NCBI GenBank assembly: GCA_033851265.1 | Contig: JAWWOW010000003.1 | Location: 62,001 to 126,000, forward strand | Source: JAWWOW01 sp033851265 | GTDB taxonomy: Bacteria > Actinomycetota > Actinomycetes > JAWWOW01 | Direction of reading: 5' to 3' | DNA: 64,000 nucleotides | In this document: one piece after another, positions 8,820-17,566 of the stretch | Layout: every line of letters starts with the position of its first letter | Numbering within the stretch: position 1 is the stretch's first letter | Program-made: the position numbers and the translations under genes | The notes under the pieces: generated by a model | The model's database searches: none | What the model was told of the DNA's origin: nothing | Seen by the model: only the letters and a program-made list of their open reading frames with translations

Positions 8820-9590
8820 TTAGTGCGGGGCGAGGCCGCCGTCGACGACGAGCACCTGACCGGTCATGAAGCTCGACGCGTCCGAGACGAGGAATAGCGC
8901 GGGCCCGACCAGCTCATCCGGTGAGGCGCGGCGTTTCTGCAACGTCGAGAGCCCGGCACGTTCGGTGGCTTCCGGACCGGTGTTGGCGAGCATGTCCGTG
9001 TCGGTGGGTCCCGGAGCGAGAGCGTTTGCCCGGATGCCGCGGTGAGCGAGCTCGGCAGCCATCGAGCGCGTCCACGCCAGCAGGCCGGCTTTCGCGCCGG
9101 CGTACATCCCGGTGCCCGCCGAGAACATGAACGCACCGACCGAGATCACATTGAGGATCGCCGCGTGCGGGCTCGCATCGAGATGCGGCAGCGCTGACTG
9201 CACGAGGAACACCGGCCCGCGCAGGTTGACGGCGTAGGACTTCTCCCATGCTTCCGGCGTCAGCCCACCGACAGGTTGCGCGACGGGGTTCGCGGCGTTG
9301 TTGACGACGATGTCGACACCGCCAAAGCGATCGGCGGTTCGCGCCACCAGTGCATCGATCGCATCGAGCTCACCGAGGTGCGTGGGTACGCCGATGACGT
9401 CGTAGCCTTGTGCGGTCAACTCCTGCTCGGTCGTCGCGCAGGCGTCGGCTTTGCGACTCGCAACCGCGACGGACGCGCCCGCTGCCGCGAGGCCTTCCGC
9501 AATCGCGCGACCGATCCCGCGGGTGCCACCGGTGACGATCGCGGTCCGCCCGGTGAGGTCGAACAGTTGTGAGACCTGCGATCGCTCCAT
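8820..9590 (-). CDS. Short-chain dehydrogenase/reductase
   Basis: A 256-residue classical SDR. The Rossmann motif TGGTRGIGRAIA lies near residue 20, VVNNAA near residue 97, and the catalytic set is ISVGAF...YAGAKAG with Tyr and Lys. The C-terminus FMTGQVLVVDGGLAPH is typical of FabG-like enzymes. Last gene of the leftward fadA5-echA19-thioesterase-SDR operon, 7 bp after the thioesterase gene. A 3-hydroxyacyl-CoA or hydroxysteroid oxidoreductase role in sterol side-chain beta-oxidation fits the context; the substrate cannot be read from the sequence. Confidence 0.85.
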   Translation of the reverse strand: MERSQVSQLFDLTGRTAIVTGGTRGIGRAIAEGLAAAGASVAVASRKADACATTEQELTAQGYDVIGVPTHLGELDAIDALVARTADRFGGVDIVVNNAANPVAQPVGGLTPEAWEKSYAVNLRGPVFLVQSALPHLDASPHAAILNVISVGAFMFSAGTGMYAGAKAGLLAWTRSMAAELAHRGIRANALAPGPTDTDMLANTGPEATERAGLSTLQKRRASPDELVGPALFLVSDASSFMTGQVLVVDGGLAPH

Positions 9591-9597
9591 CAGTCGA

Positions 9598-10263
9598 TCA
9601 GCCCTGGCCGACGGCGCGGCGGATGTATTTTTCGCGCTGCTCGTGCGTCAAGGTGAGGAACACCGCATCCGCCTCCGCAGTCACGTATCCGTTAGCCGTG
9701 ATCGTGCACTTAGCGAGGATCTTGCGACCGCTTTCTTCGGTGACCCAGGCCTCGACGAGCAACTCCGTGTCGAACGGCGTCGGGCGCTTGTAGTTGACGG
9801 TCAGGCTCGCGGTCATGCCGGGTCGTCCGGCAGCAGCGACGGCGTGCCCGAGTAACTGGTCGATCATGAGCGCCACGATGCCACCGTGCACGGCGAGCGG
9901 TGGGCCTTCATGCACGCGACCGAGTGTCACGCGAGCAGTCGCGCGACCGTTGCCCTCGGAGTCGACAACCATCGGTGGCGCGAACGGATTCACCTTGCCC
10001 ACAACGGGGTTGTAGGCATTGAAGCGTTCGACGATCTCGTCGGGCACGGGATTGAACGCACCCGGGCGGTGCGATGCATTGAGCTTCTCGGCAAGCTCGT
10101 TGACCGTCGCGGCCGCCGATGCGATCGTGTCGTCGTCGACGTCGGTGCGCACCAGCGCGTTCATCAGCGCGCGCGTCGCGTCACCCAAGTCGCCGAGCAC
10201 TGGTCGGCGCAGCGGTCGGTTCGAACCGCCGAGGCCTGTCTCGGAACGGATCTCCTCGCTCAC
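9598..10263 (-). CDS. PaaI-type hotdog-fold thioesterase
   Basis: A 221-residue protein whose last 130 residues form a hotdog domain. The PaaI-family core VHGGIVALMIDQLLG lies near residue 128, followed by ASLTVNYKRPTP. The N-terminal 80 residues are a family-typical helical extension. GTG start overlapping the echA19 stop by 4 bp. It probably hydrolyses acyl-CoA or steroid-CoA thioesters and could recycle CoA during side-chain oxidation. A hydratase of the same fold is less likely, because the MaoC hydratase motif is absent. Confidence 0.8.
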   Translation of the reverse strand: MSEEIRSETGLGGSNRPLRRPVLGDLGDATRALMNALVRTDVDDDTIASAAATVNELAEKLNASHRPGAFNPVPDEIVERFNAYNPVVGKVNPFAPPMVVDSEGNGRATARVTLGRVHEGPPLAVHGGIVALMIDQLLGHAVAAAGRPGMTASLTVNYKRPTPFDTELLVEAWVTEESGRKILAKCTITANGYVTAEADAVFLTLTHEQREKYIRRAVGQG

Positions 10264-11063
10264 TTGCCGTGGTAGCGCGGAGGACGCTTCTCCTTGAACG
10301 CGAGGGTGCCTTCCTTCGAGTCCTCCGTGCCGAAGATCGGCAGACCGATCTCGAGCTCGACCTTCAACGCTTCCGCTTCGGGCAGGCTCTCGGTCGCATT
10401 CAGCGAACGCTTCACGGCTTGTACGGCGAGCGGCGCGTTGGACGCGACGACCTCGGCGATCTCGCGTGCCTTGTCGAGTGCCGTGCCGTCAGGCACGACG
10501 TGGCCGATCAGCCCGATGTGTTCGGCTTCGGTCGCGGAGATCGTGCCGCCGGTCAACAACAGCTCGGCAGCTTTCGTGTAAGCGATCTGGCGACGCAGCC
10601 GCACTGTCGACCCGCCAAGCGGAAACAGCCCGCGGGTCACTTCGACGACTCCGAACTTCGCACTCTCGCCGGCGACGCGGATGTCGGTGGCCTGCAGAAT
10701 CTCGGTGCCACCGGCCACGGCGTACCCCTCCACCGCTGCGATCAGTGGCTTGGTCAGCTGGTGATGACGCAGCAGCGCCTTCCATGCCAGACCGGTGTCT
10801 TCGCGGAAACGCTTCGTCGCTTCGCTGTTGTCGACCGCGCTGTTCATCGCTTTGAGGTCCGCGCCGGCGCAGAAGGTGCCGCCTGCGCCGGTCAGGATTG
10901 CCACCCGGATCTCGGGGTTGCTGTCGATCTCGTCCCACGCGTCTGCCATGCCGACGAGCATCTCGGGCGACAGCGCGTTCTTAGCCTCTGGCCGGTTCAT
11001 CGTGACGATCAGGACGTGCCCGTCGTAGTCGATGTTGAGGTGTTCGGTGCCTTGGATCGGCAT
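10260..11063 (-). CDS. echA19: Enoyl-CoA hydratase, EchA19 type
   Basis: A 267-residue crotonase. The start at 11063 overlaps the fadA5 stop by 1 nt, preferred over an upstream in-frame start inside fadA5. It has VTMNRPEAKNALS, the oxyanion-hole segments GTFCAGADLKAM and EGYAVAGGTEILQ, and GLFPLGGSTVRLRRQI. TKPLIAAVEG, AGGTEILQ-TDIRVAGESAKFG and IGHVVPDGTAL match remembered mycobacterial EchA19, which hydrates steroid side-chain enoyl-CoAs. It acts one step before the FadA5 thiolase (with an intervening dehydrogenase), matching its position directly after fadA5. Confidence 0.8.
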   Translation of the reverse strand: MPIQGTEHLNIDYDGHVLIVTMNRPEAKNALSPEMLVGMADAWDEIDSNPEIRVAILTGAGGTFCAGADLKAMNSAVDNSEATKRFREDTGLAWKALLRHHQLTKPLIAAVEGYAVAGGTEILQATDIRVAGESAKFGVVEVTRGLFPLGGSTVRLRRQIAYTKAAELLLTGGTISATEAEHIGLIGHVVPDGTALDKAREIAEVVASNAPLAVQAVKRSLNATESLPEAEALKVELEIGLPIFGTEDSKEGTLAFKEKRPPRYHGK

Positions 11064-12226
11064 CAGAGCCTCTCGATGATGGTGCCCGTGGCGAGTGCAC
11101 CGCCGGCACACATCGAGATGAGCGCGTGCGTGCCGTCAGTGCGCTCGAGCTCGTGCAATGCCGTCGTGATGAGCCGACTGCCCGTGCTGCCGACAGGGTG
11201 GCCAATCGCGATCGCACCGCCGTTGACGTTGAGCTTGTCGTAGTCGACCTTGTGCTGCCGCGCCATGTTGACGGCGACGGCGGCGAATGCCTCGTTGACC
11301 TCGAAGATGTCGATGTCACTCACCGACATGCCCGCCTTGTCGAGCACGTGTTGCGTGGCCCGAACCGGCCCGTTGAGGTGGTAGTAGGGCTCGTCGCCGA
11401 CCAACGCCTGCGCGATGATCCGCGCGCGCGGCCGCAAGCCGTACGCCGCGGCCTTCTCCTCTGACATCAGCAGTACGGCGGCTGCGCCGTCGCTGATCTG
11501 TGACGACGTGCCAGCAGTGTGGAAGCCGCCCTCGGCGACCGGCTTCAACGCGCTGAGCGCCTCGAGCGTGGTGTCGCGCATGCCCTGGTCACGGTCGACG
11601 AGCTTGGTCTCCCCGGTCGGGTTGCCCTCGGCGTCGAGCACGGGCGCCTCGATCGGGGCGACCTCGGCCTTGAACCGGCCTTCGTCCCACGCGCGCTTCG
11701 CCTTCTGCTGGCTCAGCACACCGAACTCGTCGAGGTCCTGTCGACTGATGTTGAAGTCCTTGGCGATGCGGTCGGCGCCGGTGAACTGGTCGGGCAGGTC
11801 GAGATCCCAGCCCTCCGGTCGCGGGCTGCCGGGACCGTTGATCACGTTGGCACCGAGACCGACCCGGCTCATGCACTCCACGCCGCACGCCATGCCGACG
11901 TCGATCGCGCCGACCGCGATGAGCCCGGCGATGAAGTGGTTGGCCTGCTGTGCCGAGCCGCACTGGCAGTCGACGGTCGTGCACGCCGTCGAGGCCGGCA
12001 GTCCTTCGGCGAGCCAGGCGTAGCGGGTGATGCTGCTGCCCTGCTCGCCGGCCTGGGTCACGCAGCCGCCGACGACCTGCTCGACGTCGCCGGGGTCGAT
12101 CCCAGCGCGGGCGCAGATGTCGCGCATCACGTGGCCGAGAACGGCGGTGGGATGCAGGCCCGAGAGCCAGCCGCGGCGCTTGCCGATCGGCGTGCGGACG
12201 GCTTCAACGATCACAGCATTAGGCAT
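11063..12226 (-). CDS. fadA5: Steroid 3-ketoacyl-CoA thiolase FadA5
   Basis: A 387-residue thiolase. ATG at 12226 is chosen because a TACCTT -10 box lies 7 nt before it on this strand and a KstR box lies just upstream; the upstream in-frame ATG falls inside the operator. Active-site residues are Cys89 (DCQCGS), His343 (AIGHPVG) and Cys373 (MCAGGALATG). RTPIGKRRGWLSGLHP, GGCVTQAGEQ, QQANHFIAGLIA-GAIDVG and HTAGTSSQISDGAAAVL match FadA5 of M. tuberculosis as remembered. FadA5 thiolytically cleaves the beta-keto steroid side-chain CoA, releasing acetyl- or propionyl-CoA. It heads the leftward operon. As in mycobacteria, a CYP125-like gene lies nearby on the opposite strand. Confidence 0.9.
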   Translation of the reverse strand: MPNAVIVEAVRTPIGKRRGWLSGLHPTAVLGHVMRDICARAGIDPGDVEQVVGGCVTQAGEQGSSITRYAWLAEGLPASTACTTVDCQCGSAQQANHFIAGLIAVGAIDVGMACGVECMSRVGLGANVINGPGSPRPEGWDLDLPDQFTGADRIAKDFNISRQDLDEFGVLSQQKAKRAWDEGRFKAEVAPIEAPVLDAEGNPTGETKLVDRDQGMRDTTLEALSALKPVAEGGFHTAGTSSQISDGAAAVLLMSEEKAAAYGLRPRARIIAQALVGDEPYYHLNGPVRATQHVLDKAGMSVSDIDIFEVNEAFAAVAVNMARQHKVDYDKLNVNGGAIAIGHPVGSTGSRLITTALHELERTDGTHALISMCAGGALATGTIIERL

Positions 12227-12233
12227 GCGGTCG

Positions 12234-12251
12234 AAGGTATAACGTGTTCTA
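12234..12251 (-). promoter_or_regulatory. fadA5 promoter with KstR-type operator
   Basis: TATAACGTGTTCTA at 12238-12251 fits the remembered KstR consensus TNNAACNNGTTNNA at every fixed position. On the minus strand it abuts TACCTT (12239 to 12234), a -10-like box ending 7 nt before the fadA5 ATG. This suggests leaderless transcription blocked by KstR binding. Confidence 0.8.
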
Positions 12252-12293
12252 GTTATGGGCAAGACCGGCCGTCTGCACGCTTGCCAAGCCTGC

Positions 12294-12309
12294 GAGAACG
12301 CGTTCTAAT
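12294..12309 (+). promoter_or_regulatory. Second KstR-type operator, aldehyde dehydrogenase/P450 operon promoter
   Basis: GAGAACGCGTTCTA at 12294-12307 matches the KstR consensus except for the first T and is nearly perfectly palindromic. It overlaps TCTAAT (12304-12309), a possible -10 box for the rightward operon whose first start is at 12355. The site lies 56 bp from the fadA5-side box, so each divergent promoter has its own operator. Confidence 0.72.
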
Positions 12310-12354
12310 TCCCGCAGGAAGTGCCGCCCCCACCCTCCCTCGAAGGTGAGCACC

Positions 12355-13866
12355 ATGACGCTGTCGATGACCGCCCATCGTGACCGGATCGGGCTCAAGG
12401 ACGGGCTCCTGCTCATCGACGGCGACTGGCGCGCGGCCGCCGACGGCGGCACGTGGACCCACGTGCACCCGGCGACGGGTGAGGAGATGGGGCAGTTCGC
12501 TGTCGGGACGCCCACTGACGTCGACGCCGCCGTACGCGCCGCACGCAAGGCCTTCGATGAAGGACCGTGGCCGCGGATGCGCGCCGGCGAGCGCATCAAG
12601 GCGATGCACCGCATCGCGGATGCGGTCCGGGAGCACAGTGACGAGCTAGCCGCGCTGATCGCACTCGACAACGGCAGCCCGCTCGCGTTCAGCAGCATCT
12701 ACATCGTCTCGCCCGATGTCGTCGCCGATGCGTTCATCCACCACGCCGGTTGGATCGACAAGCTCGGTGGCCAGACGCTCCCGCCGTATCAAGGCGGCGA
12801 CCACATCGTGATGACGATGCGCGAGCCGGTCGGCGTCGTCGCCGCGATCATCCCGTGGAATGCGCCGCTGATGCTGTTCGCACAGAAGATCGCACCCGCG
12901 CTTGCCGCCGGCTGCACCGTCATCCTCAAGCCGTCCGAGTACGCGTCGTTCGCTGTTCTGCGCCTGACGCAGATCGTGCAAGAGGCGGGTCTACCACCGG
13001 GCGTGCTCAACCTCGTGACCGGTCCAGGGGACCCAACAGGTGAAGCGCTGATCACCCACCCCATGGTCGACAAAATCACGTTCACCGGCAGCCGCTTGAT
13101 CGGTGAGCGCGTTGCTGCAGCTGCAGCCAAGGGAGTACGCCGGGTCCAGCTCGAGCTGGGTGGCAAGAGCCCGGGGATCGTGTTTCCGGATGCGCCCGAC
13201 CTCGGCACCGCGGCCGCGACGCTGATGGGCATGGTGAGTTTCGGCCTGTCCGGTCAGGGTTGCGTCTGCCATACGCGTGCGCTCGTGCATCAGGACGTGT
13301 ACGACGACTTCATCAACACCGCGTCGGCGATGGCTGGTGTCATCTCCTACGGCGACCCGTTCGACATGACGGTGACGTCGTCGCCGTTGATCAACACCAA
13401 GCAGCTCGAAAAAGTCACCGGACTCATTGCCAAAGCGCAGGAAGAAGGCGCGCGTCTGGTCGTCGGTGGTGACCGTCCCGGTGGTGACCTTGCAAACGGC
13501 AACTACGTCAACCCGACGCTGTTCGCCGATGTCGACAACAAGAGCACGATCGGACAGACCGAAGTCTTCGGTCCGGTGTTGTCCGTGATGCCGTTCAAGG
13601 ACGAAGACGAAGCTATTCGAATCGCCAACGACACCGATTACGGGCTCGGCGCCACCGTCTACACGACGGACATCCGCCGGGCGTTCCGCGTTGCCCAGGC
13701 TGTTCGCGCCGGGACCTTCGGCATCAACGGTTACAACGTCGAACCGCACGCGCCGTTCGGTGGCTACAAGACATCCGGCATCGGTCGAGAAGGCGGTATT
13801 GAAGCCATCAAGTCCTACACAGAAATCAAGACCATCATGATCCCGACCAGCGACGAGATGATCTGA
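12355..13866 (+). CDS. Aldehyde dehydrogenase
   Basis: A 503-residue NAD(P)-dependent aldehyde dehydrogenase. AAGGTGA at 12343-12349 favours ATG 12355; an in-frame GTG at 12346 adds three residues. The general base Glu267 (LELGGKSPG) and nucleophile Cys303 (SGQGCVCHT) are present, as are PWNAPLML for NAD binding and the C-terminal FGGYKTSGIGREGG. First gene of the operon that runs to kstR and directly before the P450. A natural role is oxidation of a steroid C26 aldehyde, formed by P450 hydroxylation, to the acid before CoA activation. That assignment is inferred from position. Confidence 0.88.
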   Translation: MTLSMTAHRDRIGLKDGLLLIDGDWRAAADGGTWTHVHPATGEEMGQFAVGTPTDVDAAVRAARKAFDEGPWPRMRAGERIKAMHRIADAVREHSDELAALIALDNGSPLAFSSIYIVSPDVVADAFIHHAGWIDKLGGQTLPPYQGGDHIVMTMREPVGVVAAIIPWNAPLMLFAQKIAPALAAGCTVILKPSEYASFAVLRLTQIVQEAGLPPGVLNLVTGPGDPTGEALITHPMVDKITFTGSRLIGERVAAAAAKGVRRVQLELGGKSPGIVFPDAPDLGTAAATLMGMVSFGLSGQGCVCHTRALVHQDVYDDFINTASAMAGVISYGDPFDMTVTSSPLINTKQLEKVTGLIAKAQEEGARLVVGGDRPGGDLANGNYVNPTLFADVDNKSTIGQTEVFGPVLSVMPFKDEDEAIRIANDTDYGLGATVYTTDIRRAFRVAQAVRAGTFGINGYNVEPHAPFGGYKTSGIGREGGIEAIKSYTEIKTIMIPTSDEMI

Positions 13867-13867
13867 C

Positions 13868-15091
13868 ATGTCTTTGGATGACATCGACCTCTACACGCTG
13901 GACCAGTACGAGCGAGAGCTTCCGCTCGACCAGCTAAAGCGACTGCGGAATGAAGCTCCGGTGTTCAAGCACGACGATCCTGAAAAGCCGGATGGCTTCT
14001 GGGCATTGACGCGTCACGCAGACGTGGAGTTCGTCTCGCGTAATGCCGACATGTTCTCGTCGTACGAGCAGTCGGCGCTGATCAGCGAGTTCCCACAGGA
14101 TCAACTGGACCAGTTGCGGCTGCTCATGCTGAACCAGGACCCGCCGCAGCACACCCGCACGCGCAGTCTCGTCAACCGCGGGTTCACTCCGCGCATGATC
14201 AGCAACCTCGAGGAGCGCATTGCCGGTGTCTGCGAGCAAATCGTTGACCACGCCGTCGAGCAGGGCGAAGGCGACTTCGTCGCATTGTGTGCTGCCGAGC
14301 TGCCGCTCATCGTGATCGCTGAGCTGATGGGTGTCCCGCAGGAGGACCGGCACAAGGTGTTCGACTGGTCCAACCGCATGGTTGGCGCAAACGACCCGGA
14401 GTACGGCGTTACGCAGGAAGAGGCGCGCGACGCGTCTATCGAGATGTTCATGTACGCCAACGCCCTGGCCGAGGAGAAGCGCAAGCAGCCCAAGGACGAC
14501 ATCGTCACGAAGTTGCTGACGCCCGACGAGGAAGGCCAAGCACTCACCGAGCTCGAGTTCGACTCGTTCTTCATGTTGCTGGCGGTGGCCGGCAACGAGA
14601 CCACGCGCAACGCGCTCACGGGCGGGATGTACGCGTTCATTCAGAACCCGGATCAGTGGGACAAGCTGAAGGCCGATCACAGTTTGATCCCGACCGCGGC
14701 CGACGAGATCGTCCGCTACGTCTCGCCGGTCATGCACTTCCGGCGTACCGCGACGCGTGACATTGAGATCGGCGGGGTGCAGATCAACAAAGACGACAAG
14801 GTCGTCATCTATTACAACTCCGCGAATCGTGACGAGCTGGTGTTCGAGAACCCTGACGACTTCGACATCACACGCGATCCCAACCCGCACCTCGGTTTCG
14901 GCGGGGGCGGTCCGCACTTCTGTCTCGGGCGCCATCTGGCCAAGCTCGAGATCGAGCAGATGTTGCAGGCGTTGCTCGACCGGGTTGACCGCGTCGAGAT
15001 GGTGTCGCCACCGCGCCGGCTGCGCTCGAACTTCATCAACGGCATCAAGGAGATGCAGGTGCGCTTCATCCCTCTGTCGAGCACGGCATGA
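13868..15091 (+). CDS. cyp125: Cytochrome P450, CYP125/CYP124-like steroid C26 hydroxylase
   Basis: A 407-residue soluble bacterial P450. The I-helix motif is AVAGNETTRN (residues 239-248), the ExxR motif is in ADEIVRY, and the haem loop LGFGGGGPHFCLG carries the Cys352 ligand. WSNRMVGANDPEYG, HTRTRSLVNRGFTPR and LRSNFINGIKEMQV recall CYP125A1, although the haem-loop wording is closer to CYP124. CYP125 oxidises C26 of cholesterol/cholestenone to start side-chain breakdown. Context (KstR-controlled operon, close to fadA5) supports that role. CYP124, CYP142 or another sterol hydroxylase cannot be excluded, so the symbol is tentative. Confidence 0.72.
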   Translation: MSLDDIDLYTLDQYERELPLDQLKRLRNEAPVFKHDDPEKPDGFWALTRHADVEFVSRNADMFSSYEQSALISEFPQDQLDQLRLLMLNQDPPQHTRTRSLVNRGFTPRMISNLEERIAGVCEQIVDHAVEQGEGDFVALCAAELPLIVIAELMGVPQEDRHKVFDWSNRMVGANDPEYGVTQEEARDASIEMFMYANALAEEKRKQPKDDIVTKLLTPDEEGQALTELEFDSFFMLLAVAGNETTRNALTGGMYAFIQNPDQWDKLKADHSLIPTAADEIVRYVSPVMHFRRTATRDIEIGGVQINKDDKVVIYYNSANRDELVFENPDDFDITRDPNPHLGFGGGGPHFCLGRHLAKLEIEQMLQALLDRVDRVEMVSPPRRLRSNFINGIKEMQVRFIPLSSTA

Positions 15092-16635
15092 CCGACGCCG
15101 CAACGAAGCTCGGCTTCTGGAACATCGCAGAGACCGAGCCGGATCGCCTCGCGGTCATCGACGTGGAGCACACCGAGCACTCGTGGGCGGAGACGGCCGC
15201 TGAGGCGCATCGCATCGTGCACGGTCTGCGCGCGCTCGGTGTCGGCACCGGCGACACGATCGCGACGTTGCTCCCGAACTCGTTCGAGACCGTCGCACTG
15301 ATGCTCGCGACCGGTGAGGCCGGTATCTACCTCACACCGGTCAACTACCACTTGACCGGTCCGGAGGTCGCCTACATCGTCGACGACTCCGGATCCAAGG
15401 TTTTCATCGCACACGAGCGGTTTGCCGCCGAAGCCGCGGCCGTGCCCGACACCATCAAGCGTTACGCGGTGGGGACGATCGCGGGGTTCGCGCCGTACGA
15501 CGAACTCGTCGCCGGCCAGCCGGACACGCTCCCCGAGGACCGGACGGCTGGCGCGATCATGAACTACACGTCCGGCACGACGGGGCGTCCGAAGGGCGTG
15601 AAGCGTCCGCTCACGGGTCTCGACCCGAATGTCGCCGGGGAGCTCGGGTCGTTCCTGCTCAACCTGTTTGGCATCGAGCCCATGGGCAACGGTCGTCATC
15701 TCGTTGCCGCGCCGCTGTACCACACGGCGGTCGGTCAATACATGATGGCGTCGCTCAACGGCGGGCACGCAGCCGTGCTGATGGACCAATGGACACCGGA
15801 GGGCACGCTCGAACGAATCGAGCGCCACCGGGTCACCGAGTCGCACATGGTGCCGACGATGTTCAACCGGATGCTGAAGATGCCGGACGAGGACAAGAAG
15901 AAGTACGACGTGTCGTCGATGACGCACGCGATCCACTCCGCCGCGCCGTGTCCGATCCCGACCAAGCAGGCGATGCTCGACTGGTGGGGACCGTGCATCT
16001 ATGAGTACTACGCCGCGACAGAAGGCGGCGGCACGTTGGCGACGCCCGAGGACTGGCTGAAGAAGCCGGGCACGGTCGGTAAGCCGTGGCCGATCAGCGA
16101 GGTCGTCATCTTCGACGACGACGGCAACCGGCTACCTCCGGGCGAGATCGGCACCGTGTGGATGCGGATGGGCGACCAGAAGTTCGAGTACCACAAGGAC
16201 AAAGAGAAGACGGACAAGAGCTGGAAGGACGGCTACTTCACCGTCGGTGACGCCGGCTACATCGATGAGGATGGCTATCTGTTCCTCGCCGACCGCAAGA
16301 TCGACATGATCATCTCCGGCGGCGTGAACATCTATCCCGCCGAGGTCGAGTCGGTGCTCATTCAGCACGCTGACATCGCGGACTGTGCGGTGTTCGGCAT
16401 CCCGCACGACGACTGGGGCGAGGAAGTGAAGGCCGCCGTACAGCTGGCTGACGGTGTCACGGAAGGTCCCGAAGAGGAGGAGAAACTCCTCGGCTACCTC
16501 AAGGAAAACGTGGCTAAGTACAAGCTGCCGCGGTCAATCGACTTCCACACCGAGTTCCCCCGCGACCCCAACGGCAAGCTCTACAAGCGCAAGTTGCGCG
16601 ACCCGTACTGGGAAGGCAGGACGACGCAGATCTGA
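15088..16635 (+). CDS. Acyl-CoA synthetase (AMP-forming, FadD family)
   Basis: A 515-residue ANL-superfamily ligase. The ATP loop YTSGTTGRPKGVKRP lies near residue 168, YEYYAATEGGG is the aromatic/A5-like motif, DAGYIDEDGYLFLADRKIDMI is the hinge region, and the catalytic-Lys motif is NGKLYKRKLRD at the end. It overlaps the P450 stop by 4 bp. It would activate a carboxylic acid, plausibly a steroid C26 or fatty acid, as the CoA thioester. It is clearly distinct from the FadD19-like enzyme at the end of the operon and does not look like FadD17 or FadD3, so no symbol is given. Confidence 0.88.
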   Translation: MTDAATKLGFWNIAETEPDRLAVIDVEHTEHSWAETAAEAHRIVHGLRALGVGTGDTIATLLPNSFETVALMLATGEAGIYLTPVNYHLTGPEVAYIVDDSGSKVFIAHERFAAEAAAVPDTIKRYAVGTIAGFAPYDELVAGQPDTLPEDRTAGAIMNYTSGTTGRPKGVKRPLTGLDPNVAGELGSFLLNLFGIEPMGNGRHLVAAPLYHTAVGQYMMASLNGGHAAVLMDQWTPEGTLERIERHRVTESHMVPTMFNRMLKMPDEDKKKYDVSSMTHAIHSAAPCPIPTKQAMLDWWGPCIYEYYAATEGGGTLATPEDWLKKPGTVGKPWPISEVVIFDDDGNRLPPGEIGTVWMRMGDQKFEYHKDKEKTDKSWKDGYFTVGDAGYIDEDGYLFLADRKIDMIISGGVNIYPAEVESVLIQHADIADCAVFGIPHDDWGEEVKAAVQLADGVTEGPEEEEKLLGYLKENVAKYKLPRSIDFHTEFPRDPNGKLYKRKLRDPYWEGRTTQI

Positions 16636-17087
16636 TGGCTGCTCCTATCGAGGCGCTCGTCGCGCCGCACGTCATCGAGTACACCTACACCCGTTCGACC
16701 GGGCCGATCCTCGGCGCGTTCCTTGCCGGGCTGCGCGACCAGACGATTCTCGGCATCCGCACGGCGGACGGTCGCGTGATGGTGCCACCGGCGGAGTACG
16801 ACCCGGTGACGAGCGAAGGTCTGTCGGAGCTCGTCGGCGTTGCCGATACCGGTGTCGTGACGACGTGGGCTTGGAACGCCACGCCGCTCGAGGGCCAACC
16901 ACTAGCCGAGCCGTTTGCATGGGCGTTGGTGAAGCTCGACGGCGCCGACACGGCCATGCTCGCCGCCGTTGATGCCGGCAGCGCGTCGGCAATGTCCACC
17001 GGGATGCGCGTGCGCGCGAGATGGGCCGATGAACGGGTCGGCTCGATCCGCGACCTCGTCTGCTTCGAGCCAGAGGCGGGCGTATGA
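16635..17087 (+). CDS. DUF35 OB-fold protein lacking the zinc ribbon
   Basis: A 150-residue protein. It starts with a helix/strand segment YTYTRSTGPILGAFLAGL, as in DUF35 proteins, then continues to an OB-fold with VVTTWAWNATPL and MRVRARWADE. The four Cys of the rubredoxin-like ribbon are absent; the corresponding place reads RTADGRVMVPPAEYDPVT. It precedes a second, zinc-bearing DUF35 gene (4-bp overlap) and the two Ltp genes. DUF35 partners are needed by steroid thiolase-like aldolases (for example ChsH2 with Ltp2), so this and the next gene could form a heteromeric scaffold for Ltp3/Ltp4. Confidence 0.75.
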   Translation: MAAPIEALVAPHVIEYTYTRSTGPILGAFLAGLRDQTILGIRTADGRVMVPPAEYDPVTSEGLSELVGVADTGVVTTWAWNATPLEGQPLAEPFAWALVKLDGADTAMLAAVDAGSASAMSTGMRVRARWADERVGSIRDLVCFEPEAGV

Positions 17088-17566
17088 GCGAGCCAGTCAC
17101 CATCACCGAGACGCCGATCAAGCTCAACTACAGCTACACCCCGGGCACGGCGGCGGCGCGGTTCCTCACCTCGATCGAGCAGGGACGCATCGTCGGCGAG
17201 CGCTGCCCGAAGTGCCACAAGGTCTATGTGCCGCCGCGCGGCGCGTGCTCGATGTGCGGCGTCGCGACGATGGAGGGCGTCGAGCTCGACGGCAAAGGAA
17301 CGCTGACGACGTACGCCGTTACGCAGATCCCGAGTCCGGGGCTCGATGCACCGTACGTCTCGGCATGGATCAAGCTCGACGGGGCCGACATCACATCGAT
17401 GTTCCTCGTCAAGGAAGTCGAGCCAGCCGACGTACGCCTCGGTATGCGCGTCGAACCCGTGTGGATCGACAAGGCCGACTTCACCAAGAACCTCGCGAAC
17501 ATCGCCTATTACCGGCCGACCGGTGAGCCGGACGCGTCGTACGACGATTACAAGGACTACGTATGA
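17084..17566 (+). CDS. DUF35 protein with zinc ribbon, Ltp partner
   Basis: A 160-residue DUF35 protein. Residues 41-58 are a rubredoxin-like zinc ribbon with Cys41, Cys44, Cys55 and Cys58 (CPKC ... CSMC), followed by an OB-fold (GTLTTYAVTQIPSPG, MRVEPVWID). It lies between the ribbon-less DUF35 gene and ltp4, with 4-bp overlaps on both sides. In M. tuberculosis one DUF35 gene (Rv3521) precedes ltp4 and ltp3 in the KstR regulon; here there are two. Role: structural or substrate-channelling partner of the thiolase-fold Ltp proteins. Confidence 0.82.
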   Translation: MSEPVTITETPIKLNYSYTPGTAAARFLTSIEQGRIVGERCPKCHKVYVPPRGACSMCGVATMEGVELDGKGTLTTYAVTQIPSPGLDAPYVSAWIKLDGADITSMFLVKEVEPADVRLGMRVEPVWIDKADFTKNLANIAYYRPTGEPDASYDDYKDYV

